In this document: positions 8,597 through 15,621 of the stretch, one piece after another
How the letters are laid out: the number at the start of each line of letters is the position of its first letter
Numbering within the stretch: the first letter of the stretch is position 1
Origin: Cytophagaceae bacterium
Lineage (GTDB): Bacteria > Bacteroidota > Bacteroidia > Cytophagales > Spirosomataceae
Length of the DNA: 38,553 nt
Reading direction: 5' to 3'
NCBI GenBank assembly: GCA_027486845.1
Contig: JAIXOL010000044.1
Coordinates: 1 to 38,553 of the forward strand
The notes under the pieces: generated by a model
What the model was told of the DNA's origin: nothing
The model's input: only the letters and a program-made list of their open reading frames with translations
Database searches by the model: none
Made by a program: the position numbers and the translations under genes

Positions 8597-9160
8597 ATGG
8601 CTAAACTTTTATCACTTTTCTCTAACGAATACGACCTCGCTAAGGCCGTACAGCGGCAAGACCCCAAAGCACAGACTCGACTTTATGAAAAGTTCTCGTC
8701 GAAAATGTTGGCGGTCTGCACTCGCTACGTAGGTGATAAAATGGAAGCTGAAGATGTGATGATTGATGGTTTTATGCGTGTTTTTGATAAAATCGACCAG
8801 TTTACATTCCAAGGGAGTTTTGAGGGCTGGATTCGTAAAATCATGGTAAACGAAGCCTTAATGTATGTCAGAAGTAAAAAAATGATAATTGTTGACCTCG
8901 AATATGCCATCGAAGAACCCAACGAATCATCGTTTAGCACTGACCTCGAAGCAGCCGATTTGATGAAACTCATCGAAGAATTACCTATTGGCTATCGAAC
9001 GGTCTTTAATCTCTATGCCATAGAAGGTTATAACCACCTCGAAATCGGCGAAATGCTAGGAATTTCGGAAGGTACATCAAAGTCACAATTAAGCCGAGCA
9101 AGAGCAATATTGCAAGCTAAGGTAATGAAATTAGAACAAAGAAAAGTTATGAGTTATTAG
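8597..9160 (+). CDS. ECF-type RNA polymerase sigma factor
   Basis: The product has 187 aa and is a sigma-70 family factor with only regions 2 and 4, the ECF form. Region 2 (about residues 22-95) has YEKFSSKMLAVCTRYVGD, AEDVMIDGFMRVFDKI and SFEGWIRKIMVNEAL. Region 4 (about residues 125-178) has LPIGYRTVFNLYAIEGYNH followed by the helix-turn-helix HLEIGEMLGISEGTSKSQLSRAR. The factor recruits RNA polymerase to a small regulon, usually envelope-related. The next two genes run in the same direction and end at a shared terminator (11322-11354). A membrane protein directly downstream is the likely anti-sigma partner. The C-terminus carries no extra domain. Confidence 0.94.
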   Translation: MAKLLSLFSNEYDLAKAVQRQDPKAQTRLYEKFSSKMLAVCTRYVGDKMEAEDVMIDGFMRVFDKIDQFTFQGSFEGWIRKIMVNEALMYVRSKKMIIVDLEYAIEEPNESSFSTDLEAADLMKLIEELPIGYRTVFNLYAIEGYNHLEIGEMLGISEGTSKSQLSRARAILQAKVMKLEQRKVMSY

Positions 9161-9281
9161 GGGACGGGAAAATTGGTTATTTGTTGATTAGTTGCTAAGT
9201 TCCATTATGAATTTATCACATTCATCATTAACTAATTTTTCAATATCAAATAACCATACAAAAATGAACATCATAATAAAA

Positions 9282-10187
9282 ATGAAAAAACATCCGATTG
9301 ACGACCTTTTTGCCAAAAAATTGGCAGAACATCGACAAGAGCCTTCTCAAAAAGCTTTTGAGAAGTTTCAGGTACGTTTACAAGAAAAACAACAAAAACC
9401 GAAGGCGGGCTTTTTCTTGGGTAATCGTAATTGGGCTTACTATGCCTCTGCGGCAGGTATCGCTATTGCTCTTTCGGTTGGATTTTTGACTCAAAATGAT
9501 ACTTCTTTTAGTCCAACAGCTATAAGTGCGAATTTGCCAACGAGAAAGAAAAACGCTGTTGTTACAACTTCAAGACTAGCTAATAATCAAGCAATGGCTT
9601 TGGTTGAAAATGGTCAGTCAACGCTAAAAAATACAACTAAGCACAACGTACAAAAATCTAAAAAAGTAATTTTATCCATTGTTACAATTACACCTGAAAA
9701 CAGCATTGCAAACCAAAATTCTATAATTCAGTTAGCACCTAATAAAATCCTTGATGATTCACCCGAAGAGCAAATAAGCGTTGCAATTAATACTCCAATT
9801 TTCGAAAATCCTGTAGTCGAAACTACTAATCCACCCCAACAAGTTTCACAAGGAATTTTCAAAACTGATATTGGCGAGTCTGTGGTAGTTGTGCTTGAGC
9901 CAGTTGCTCCCGAAGTCGAGGTAATTCCTTCAATTAACTCGGATTCGAATACATCTTTGGCTGAAGCAAAACGTATGGGCGAAGAAAAAAAAGAAAAGGA
10001 AAAATCATTCATCGCTAAATTATATGGTGAATACAAACATTTTAAATATGGAGAGAAAGTAGATTTGAAGAAACTCGGCGTAAAAGATGTTTTGGCTCGT
10101 GTTGATGATAGTATTATAAAAGAGGACATAACTGATGTACGTGATTTCGTACAACGAAAAGTAAGTAGATTACAAAACAAAGAATAA
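9282..10187 (+). CDS. Probable membrane anti-sigma or sigma-associated protein
   Basis: The product has 301 aa from the ATG at 9282 (MKKHPIDDLFAKKLAEH). In-frame ATGs at 9264 and 9192 are possible, but the HPIDDLF start is the one I consider natural. The layout fits an anti-sigma factor: a charged N-terminal cytoplasmic segment of about 50 residues, one membrane helix (WAYYASAAGIAIALSVGF, about residues 51-68) and a large periplasmic part rich in Asn, Thr and Ser. A lysine/glutamate-rich segment (RMGEEKKEKEKS) and a conserved-looking C-terminal helix region (YGEKVDLKKLGVKDVLARVD) follow. No ZAS zinc motif or FecR domain is visible. The anti-sigma role is inferred from position 3' of an ECF gene and from topology. 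It could instead be an outer-envelope partner of the next gene. Confidence 0.7.
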   Translation: MKKHPIDDLFAKKLAEHRQEPSQKAFEKFQVRLQEKQQKPKAGFFLGNRNWAYYASAAGIAIALSVGFLTQNDTSFSPTAISANLPTRKKNAVVTTSRLANNQAMALVENGQSTLKNTTKHNVQKSKKVILSIVTITPENSIANQNSIIQLAPNKILDDSPEEQISVAINTPIFENPVVETTNPPQQVSQGIFKTDIGESVVVVLEPVAPEVEVIPSINSDSNTSLAEAKRMGEEKKEKEKSFIAKLYGEYKHFKYGEKVDLKKLGVKDVLARVDDSIIKEDITDVRDFVQRKVSRLQNKE

Positions 10188-10240
10188 ATAAGAAGTGGAC
10201 AGCTCCATGCAAACATTTTGACGAAAAATAAATTACAACA

Positions 10241-11296
10241 ATGAAAAAACTGCACTTAGCCTTATTATTGACAATTTTCACATTATCAGTAAAAGCCAAT
10301 TTTAAATCAGATACAACAATTGTCGAATTTACTGACAAAGCTGTAAAAAAACGAGTAATAGTCTATACTTCAAGCAAACGAGATTTCGATTTGCCGAAAA
10401 CCCTCGACCTCGAAAACGTTCTGAAAAGCGTTGGTGTTGATTCTGTCGAACGAAAGAAAACAATTATTTTGGCAGGAACGTATGGCTCAAATCAAGATAC
10501 AATCTTGGTAATGGCTCGTGATGGTCGAAATATTAAAATTATTTTGAGAGATTCAAAAGAAATGACCACTCGTAAGGATACGCTTCGTAACGATAAAGAT
10601 GACCATTGGAGCCGCGAAAATAGAGTTTATAAGGAAGAAGACCGAGACGTTGATTCTGATGACAATAACCGTGAAACAAATAAGAAAAAATCGAGTTCGG
10701 GAAGGTTTTTCTCACGTAGCGATTTTGGCCTTTATGTAGGTCTAAATAATTGGACAAAAGGCTCAACGGTTGGCTCATCGTTAGATACGTGGAAATCTAG
10801 GTATGTGGCACTTTCCTTTCAAAGAAATATTACTTTAATCAATGGAAAACAAGTGGATTTAGCTCTTACCTACGGCCCAGAAGTAGCTTGGAATAATTTT
10901 ATGTTGGAAGAAAACAACGTTGTCCAAATGCTAGGAAAACAATTAATTTTCAAAGATTTTGGGCAAAAATTATCGAAAAGCAAATTTGTTGTACCGATGT
11001 TGAACCTTCCAATGATGCTTAATTTTGGTTTTGAGGAGGCTAAATTCCGAATTGGTCTTGGTGGCTATATTGGCTACCGAATTGGTGGATACAGTAAGCT
11101 AAAATATGAGGGAGGGAAAAAAGAAAAAAATAAAGGAAGCTATGGTTTAGAGGATTTTAGATACGGTCTTACCGCCGAACTTGGTAAACGAAAAGGTGCT
11201 ACATTATTTGTAAGATACGATTTAAATCAAGTATTTAAAGTTGAACAAACAAACGCAAAAGATTTACAGGCTTGGAGTATTGGGCTTAGATTATAA
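10241..11296 (+). CDS. Outer-membrane beta-barrel protein, third gene of the ECF module
   Basis: The product has 351 aa, with a Sec signal peptide at residues 1-19 (ending SVKAN). Residues 25-100 form a soluble part. A very charged low-complexity linker lies near residues 108-150 (EEDRDVDSDDNNRETNKKKS). From about residue 155 to the end there are alternating amphipathic strands with aromatic girdles, for example SDFGLYVGLNNWTKG, YVALSFQRNITLI and the closing strand LQAWSIGLRL, as in the small 8-10-strand Bacteroidota porin-like barrels. It starts 53 nt after the putative anti-sigma gene and ends at a strong terminator. It is probably the envelope output or sensor of the sigma circuit. No transport function can be assigned. 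Confidence 0.78.
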   Translation: MKKLHLALLLTIFTLSVKANFKSDTTIVEFTDKAVKKRVIVYTSSKRDFDLPKTLDLENVLKSVGVDSVERKKTIILAGTYGSNQDTILVMARDGRNIKIILRDSKEMTTRKDTLRNDKDDHWSRENRVYKEEDRDVDSDDNNRETNKKKSSSGRFFSRSDFGLYVGLNNWTKGSTVGSSLDTWKSRYVALSFQRNITLINGKQVDLALTYGPEVAWNNFMLEENNVVQMLGKQLIFKDFGQKLSKSKFVVPMLNLPMMLNFGFEEAKFRIGLGGYIGYRIGGYSKLKYEGGKKEKNKGSYGLEDFRYGLTAELGKRKGATLFVRYDLNQVFKVEQTNAKDLQAWSIGLRL

Positions 11297-11321
11297 AATA
11301 TTTCTATAAAAAAAATTAATA

Positions 11322-11354
11322 AAATGCTATTTGAATTAAATTCAGATAGCATTT
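11322..11354 (+). terminator. Terminator of the ECF sigma operon
   Basis: A 14-bp stem (11322-11335 with 11341-11354, one G-U pair) with a 5-nt loop is followed by GTTTCTT. It lies 26 nt past the stop of the barrel gene. Confidence 0.75.
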
Positions 11355-11647
11355 GTTTCTTATCAAACTATTTAGTTTTAATATTGTTGTGTAAGTATGT
11401 TAGGGTAAAAGTACAAAACATTATGCTAATAGTAAGAAGGGAAAAAGGACTTTTTTTTCGATGTTTGAAATATTTTTGTGAAAAAAAGCATAAAAATACA
11501 ATATTGGTCTTGATAGTGGTATTGAAAACTTAATAGAGGGGAGGGGTACTTTAAAACGCAAAAAGTTGATAATCAACACTTCAGTGAATATAAAAAGGAG
11601 TTGAAAAAAAATATTTGAAAAAAAAATTAAAAAAAAGTGCCTAACTA
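11355..11647. other. AT-rich intergenic stretch, no gene seen
   Basis: Long A and T runs and no reading frame with protein-like composition. The reading frames present here on both strands are low-complexity Lys/Phe/Ile products of the base composition. Confidence 0.6.
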
Positions 11648-11678
11648 TTTGACAAAATAAAAAAAGGATATAATTTTG
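11648..11678 (+). promoter_or_regulatory. Strong promoter of the tRNA-tuf transcription unit
   Basis: TTTG at 11648-11651 is followed after 19 nt by TAATTTTG (11671-11678). Both boxes and the spacing match the Bacteroidota housekeeping promoter. The first tRNA starts 60 nt downstream. Confidence 0.82.
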
Positions 11679-11738
11679 CACTCCAATTCAGCGACAAAGT
11701 AATCCAATGAGTTACTGAAAAGGGTAAAGAAATAGCAA

Positions 11739-11822
11739 GGGGGTGTACCAGAGTGGCCAAATGGGGCAGACTGTAAATCTGCTAGTGTAATGCTTACGGT
11801 GGTTCGAATCCATCCGCCCCCA
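11739..11822 (+). tRNA. tRNA-Tyr (GTA)
   Basis: An 84-nt class II tRNA. The acceptor GGGGGTG pairs with CGCCCCC, and the anticodon loop CTGTAAA is closed by GCAGA/TCTGC, giving GTA. A long variable arm (TAGTGTAATGCTTA) and the T loop TTCGAAT follow, with discriminator A. It is the first of three tRNAs ahead of tuf. Confidence 0.97.
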
Positions 11823-11845
11823 CTCTTTAATTTAGTGTATTATAA

Positions 11846-11918
11846 GCGAAAGTAGCTCATTTGGTAGAGCGGTAGCCTTCCAAGCTTCAGGTGGCGGGTT
11901 CGAGCCCCGTCTTTCGCT
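11846..11918 (+). tRNA. tRNA-Gly (TCC)
   Basis: A 73-nt cloverleaf. The acceptor GCGAAAG pairs with CTTTCGC, the D arm is GCTC-ATTTGGTA-GAGC, the anticodon loop CTTCCAA gives TCC, and the T loop is TTCGAGC. One mismatch (T-T) lies in the anticodon stem. It follows tRNA-Tyr by 23 nt. Confidence 0.96.
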
Positions 11919-12064
11919 CAACAAAAGTGTTTGGCAATTAATATAGGCATTAATTATTAAATTTTTGCCAATTCTGGATTGGTCTTTCACTCTTAGTAAG
12001 TAAACAGTTTGCAGTTGTTAATCTCTGATTGATTACTGCTTTACTTGTAGCCGCTCACTGAAAA

Positions 12065-12136
<72 letters not shown>

Positions 12137-12167
12137 CTATATTTGAAGCTCTTACTTGTTGAGGCAT

Positions 12168-12232
12168 AACTTTATAATTATATTGGAGTTACGGTAGTCA
12201 CACTGTCCTTTCTATTATAAAGTTGTTTTTTT
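12168..12232 (+). terminator. Leader hairpin with T-run between tRNA-Thr and tuf
   Basis: Perfect 11-nt arms AACTTTATAAT (12168-12178) and ATTATAAAGTT (12214-12224) enclose a 35-nt loop and are followed by GTTTTTTT. The form is that of a terminator or attenuator that would end or dampen transcription from the tRNAs into tuf. The stem is AT-rich, so the strength is uncertain. Confidence 0.55.
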
Positions 12233-12338
12233 ATTATATATTTTTAAAGGAAGCTTTTAAATTAATATAAAATAGTACCAGACTAGCGTTTAGTTTAAAT
12301 TAAGTATATAAGAACAATAATAATAGACTTTATCAATC

Positions 12339-13526
12339 ATGGCAAAAGAGAATTTTGACCGTAGTAAGCCTCACGTAAATATCGGTACCATCGGTCACGT
12401 TGACCACGGTAAAACTACTTTGACGGCTGCCATCACGAAAGTACTTGCAGAAAAAGGTTTAGCAGAGAAAAGAGATTTCTCTTCAATCGACAATGCTCCT
12501 GAAGAAAAAGAGCGTGGTATTACTATCAATACAGCTCACGTAGAATATTCAACTGCCAACCGTCACTATGCTCACGTTGACTGTCCTGGCCACGCTGACT
12601 ACGTTAAGAACATGGTAACTGGTGCTGCTCAAATGGACGGAGCTATCCTTGTAGTTGCTGCAACTGATGGTCCGATGCCACAAACTCGTGAGCACATCCT
12701 TTTGGCTCGCCAAGTTGGTGTACCTCAGTTAGTTGTATTCATGAATAAAGTGGATATGGTTGATGATCCTGAATTATTAGAATTAGTAGAAATGGAAATT
12801 CGTGAGTTATTGTCATTCTACAAGTATGATGGCGATAATATCCCTGTAATTCAAGGTTCAGCTCTTGGTGGCTTGAACGGAGAACCAACATGGGTTGCGA
12901 AAATAGATGAGTTAATGGATGCTGTGGATTCATTTATTCCACTTCCTCCACGTGCAACTGACAAACCATTCTTGATGCCAGTTGAAGACGTATTCTCAAT
13001 TACAGGTCGTGGAACAGTTGCTACTGGTCGTATCGAAACTGGTGTAATTAACTCTTCTGAAGCAGTTGAAATCTTAGGTATGGGTGCTGAAAACTTAAAA
13101 TCAGTTGTAACTGGTGTTGAGATGTTCCGTAAAATCCTTGATCGTGGAGAAGCTGGTGATAATGTAGGTTTATTATTACGTGGTATTGAGAAAGAATCAA
13201 TCAAGCGTGGTATGGTAATTTGTAAGCCAGGTTCGGTAAAACCACATGCTCACTTCAAAGCGGAGGTTTATGTATTGAGCAAAGAAGAAGGTGGACGTCA
13301 TACTCCATTCTTTAACAAATACCGTCCTCAATTCTACTTCCGTACAACAGACGTAACAGGAGAAATCTCGTTGCCAGCAGGAGTAGAGATGGTAATGCCA
13401 GGTGATAACATCACTATTGAGGTAAAATTAATCAGTGCAATTGCTATGGATAAAGGTCTTCGTTTTGCGATTCGTGAAGGTGGACGTACTGTAGGTGCTG
13501 GTCAAGTAACAGAAATCATCGCTTAA
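12339..13526 (+). CDS. tuf: Translation elongation factor EF-Tu
   Basis: The product has 395 aa, the full normal length. It is the GTPase that delivers aminoacyl-tRNA to the ribosomal A site. All G motifs are present: GHVDHGKT (G1, from residue 19), [12 protein letters not shown] (G2/switch I), [12 protein letters not shown] (G3), NKVD (G4) and SAL (G5). Domains II and III follow with [36 protein letters not shown] cut by conserved residues, and the end GAGQVTEII. The gene sits behind tRNA-Tyr, tRNA-Gly and tRNA-Thr, the classical tRNA-tuf arrangement, and ends at a strong terminator. The usual downstream tRNA-Trp, secE and nusG are absent. A group IIC intron follows instead. Confidence 0.99.
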   Translation: MAKENFDRSKPHVNIGTIGHVDHGKTTLTAAITKVLAEKGLAEKRDFSSIDNAPEEKERGITINTAHVEYSTANRHYAHVDCPGHADYVKNMVTGAAQMDGAILVVAATDGPMPQTREHILLARQVGVPQLVVFMNKVDMVDDPELLELVEMEIRELLSFYKYDGDNIPVIQGSALGGLNGEPTWVAKIDELMDAVDSFIPLPPRATDKPFLMPVEDVFSITGRGTVATGRIETGVINSSEAVEILGMGAENLKSVVTGVEMFRKILDRGEAGDNVGLLLRGIEKESIKRGMVICKPGSVKPHAHFKAEVYVLSKEEGGRHTPFFNKYRPQFYFRTTDVTGEISLPAGVEMVMPGDNITIEVKLISAIAMDKGLRFAIREGGRTVGAGQVTEIIA

Positions 13527-13552
13527 TCTTTTTTGAGCTAAGAAATATAAAG

Positions 13553-13581
13553 GAGCATTCTCTATGGAGGATGCTCTTTTT
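13553..13581 (+). terminator. Rho-independent terminator of tuf
   Basis: A 10-bp GC-containing stem (GAGCATTCTC 13553-13562 with GAGGATGCTC 13567-13576, one G-U pair), a TATG loop and a TTTTT tract. It is also the apparent target site of the group IIC intron that begins a few bases later. Confidence 0.9.
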
Positions 13582-13585
13582 GTTT

Positions 13586-15534
13586 GTGTGCCATGCATAC
13601 CATTTTTTCTAAACGGTTAAAGTCCTTAGCGAGCCATTTAGCGGGAATCGTTAGCCAACAGCAAGTGTGTTTATCGCGAGGTAAAACAGGAACGCCTGCA
13701 CGGCTAAATAAGCTTTAGGCAAAATCGGGAATTGACGAACAGAAACAAGATAAAGGCTTTCCAAAAGGGTTACTTGGCAATAGACAGGAACGCCCAATAG
13801 CTAAACGTAATTTTGGTTAGTAAATCTTGCAGTTTTCGAGAGAAGAGAAATGTGTTTACCATGGGAGGTCTGTATAAAATATAGGAGGAGTAGCCAAGTG
13901 AAGCGGTCAATCAAAAGCTTTATACAGAAGTCAGCCGAGGTCGTTGTAGCGAAGAAGTTTCTGTAATGGAGATGGAGCGAAGGGCCGAATTTTCAGAACT
14001 GTGGAGCCAAATGGGAAGTAGAAATAGTCAATAAAACTGGGGAGAGAACGATTAAAATCATCAGATGAACCCGATGGGAGAATGTTTGACACTTAAAGAC
14101 CTTTTATCTGATGCGACACCCCTATGGTTCAGCAAAGATGGAAAGGTATGCCCAGCCTGGCTAACTGTATGCGAAGAAGAGGATAAATAGACTAAAAGTT
14201 TGATGGAACGTATAATCGACCCATCAAATTTGCAAAAAGCTAGTAAACAAGTAGTACAAAATGCTGGGAATGGGGGGAGTTGACAGGATGGAAGTTGGAG
14301 AACTTCAAGGATGGTTAAGCCAAAATTGGAAGAAATTAGCCGAAGAATTATTAAATGGTGAAAACCAAGCCCCGTGAAAGGTATTGAAATTCCAAAACCA
14401 CAAGGCGGCATAAGATTGTTGGGTATTCCGACAGTTAAAGACCGACTAGTACAACAAGCGATACTAGAAATATTAACGCCCATGTACGACAAAACTTTTT
14501 CCGACAACAGCTACGGGTTTCGATTTAAACGTAGTGCCCATCAAGCCTTAGCAAAAGCATGTCAAAACGTAAAAGACGGTTACACAATTATAGTTGATAT
14601 TGTCTTAGCGAAGTTCTTTGACGAAGTAAACCACCACAGATTGATATGGATGTTGGGGACAAGAATCGGAGACAAAAGGGTACTGAGACTGATAAATTTG
14701 TTTCTAAAAACAGGAATATTCTTAGAAGGGATGGAAAGTCAACGTATAAAAGGTACGCCACAAGGTCGCTCACTTAAGCCCCTTATTATCCAATATTGTA
14801 CTTGACGAGTTAGACCAAGAACTACAAAGATGAGGACACCGATTTGTAGGGTATGCGGATGATTTACAGATTTTTGTAAAAACCAAAGAGAGTGCATTGA
14901 GAGTTTAAGAAAGTATCAAAACTTTCATTGAAACCCGCATGAAACTGAAAGTTAATCACGCAAAAAGTGGAATAAGGCAATGTTATGAATGTAATTTTCT
15001 TGGGCACAGTCTATTAAAAGGCGGTAGGCTAGGATTAGGAAAGAAAAGCGAACAGCGATTAAAAGACAAAATCATAGAAATTACAAGCCAAAACAAAGGA
15101 GAATCTTTTGAAATGATAATTTTAAAACTCCAACCGATGTTGAGAGGCTGGTTACAATGTTACAAATACGCAAATATGAGTAAAAAGCTCCAAGCGATTG
15201 AATCATGGTTACGAAGGAAACTCTGATGCTATAGGCTCAAACAATGTAAAAGAGTAATTGGGATAGTAAGGTTTTTGACAAGTCTAAAAGTGGAGAAAAA
15301 GTTAAGCTGGAAAACTGCTCTAAGTGGTAAAGGCTGGTGGCGATTAAGTAACAGCCCAGCCTTAAACATTGAATGACAAATGGTTCAAAAATCATGGATT
15401 ATATGGACTTACGGAAAATTACAAGAAATTGCACAGTAATCCAATCTGAGAAAACCGCCGTACACGTAAGTACATAGGGTGGTATGAGAAATCGACAAAG
15501 ATAATTTATTTATTATCTTTGTCTCCTACTCGAT
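13586..15534 (+). mobile_element. Degenerate group IIC intron with broken intron-encoded protein
   Basis: The element is about 1949 nt. The 5' end GTGTGCC at 13586 fits the GUGYG consensus. The next stretch (GGTTAAAGTCC, GCGAGCC) resembles domain I of ORF-bearing bacterial introns. Domain V is at about 15450-15484: ACCGCCGTA pairs with TAGGGTGGT around a GTAA (GNRA) loop, with a CGC catalytic triad (15456-15458) typical of class IIC. Two positions are mismatched. Domain VI follows at about 15487-15534, with a strong ACAAAGATAAT stem, a CCTACTCGAT end and a likely branch A at 15528. Insertion directly behind the tuf terminator hairpin is the known target choice of IIC introns. The ends are predicted by consensus and may be off by a few bases. 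Confidence 0.85.
14203..15449 (+). pseudogene. Group II intron reverse transcriptase/maturase, multiply broken
   Basis: A relic of a class C intron-encoded protein. From the ATG at 14203 it reads MERIIDPSNLQKASKQVVQ and then shifts frame in a G6 run near 14270. A second shift follows before VKGIEIPKPQGGIRLLG (about 14374). The RT core is clear: GIPTVKDRLVQQAI, SYGFRFKRSAHQAL, KFFDEVNH and GTPQG. A third shift (an extra A near 14775) lies just after GTPQG. YADD is intact (about 14850), but nonsense codons flank it (TGA before GHRFVGYADD, TAA after SALRV). The X/maturase part (GWLQCYKYANMSKKLQ) is open, then broken again by TGA after RRKL (15223-15225) and by a shift before WFKNHGLYGLTENYKKL. 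It ends at the TGA at 15447-15449, right against domain V. Motif A reads DIVLAKFFD where DIDLEKFFD is expected, so a catalytic Asp is lost. No functional protein can be made. An in-frame start at 14065 is also conceivable. Confidence 0.9.
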
Positions 15535-15568
15535 TTAGCATTTTATAAAAAAATGCTAAGTCATTTAC

Positions 15569-15576
15569 TATTTTTG
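15569..15576 (+). promoter_or_regulatory. Candidate -7 element for the YfhO-like gene
   Basis: TATTTTTG fits TAnnTTTG and lies 45 nt before the ATG at 15622, just outside the intron 3' end. A second match, TAAATTTG at 15612-15619, is too close to the ATG unless translation starts at a later methionine (15670). No -33 TTG supports either. Confidence 0.35.
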
Positions 15577-15621
15577 TAACTAATTAAGCCTTAAGCCTAT
15601 TTTTTTATAAGTAAATTTGAT

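Noticed and set aside
11324-11533. Plus-strand frame after the barrel gene
   Set aside because: It starts inside the terminator hairpin and continues through low-complexity AT-rich DNA.
11421-11681. Minus-strand frame rich in Phe, Leu and Ile
   Set aside because: A product of A-runs on the plus strand, overlapping the tRNA-tuf promoter, with no family features.
14061-14507. Minus-strand 148-codon frame within the intron
   Set aside because: It is antisense to the reverse transcriptase relic and has no protein-like motifs.
14374-14805. Open frame read as an intact short reverse transcriptase
   Set aside because: It is only the central piece of a longer protein, lacks the YADD box in frame and has a changed catalytic motif A.
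15535-15559. 10-bp hairpin right after the intron 3' end as a terminator
   Set aside because: No T-run follows and no active gene ends just before it. It could as well be part of the 3' exon of the old target.
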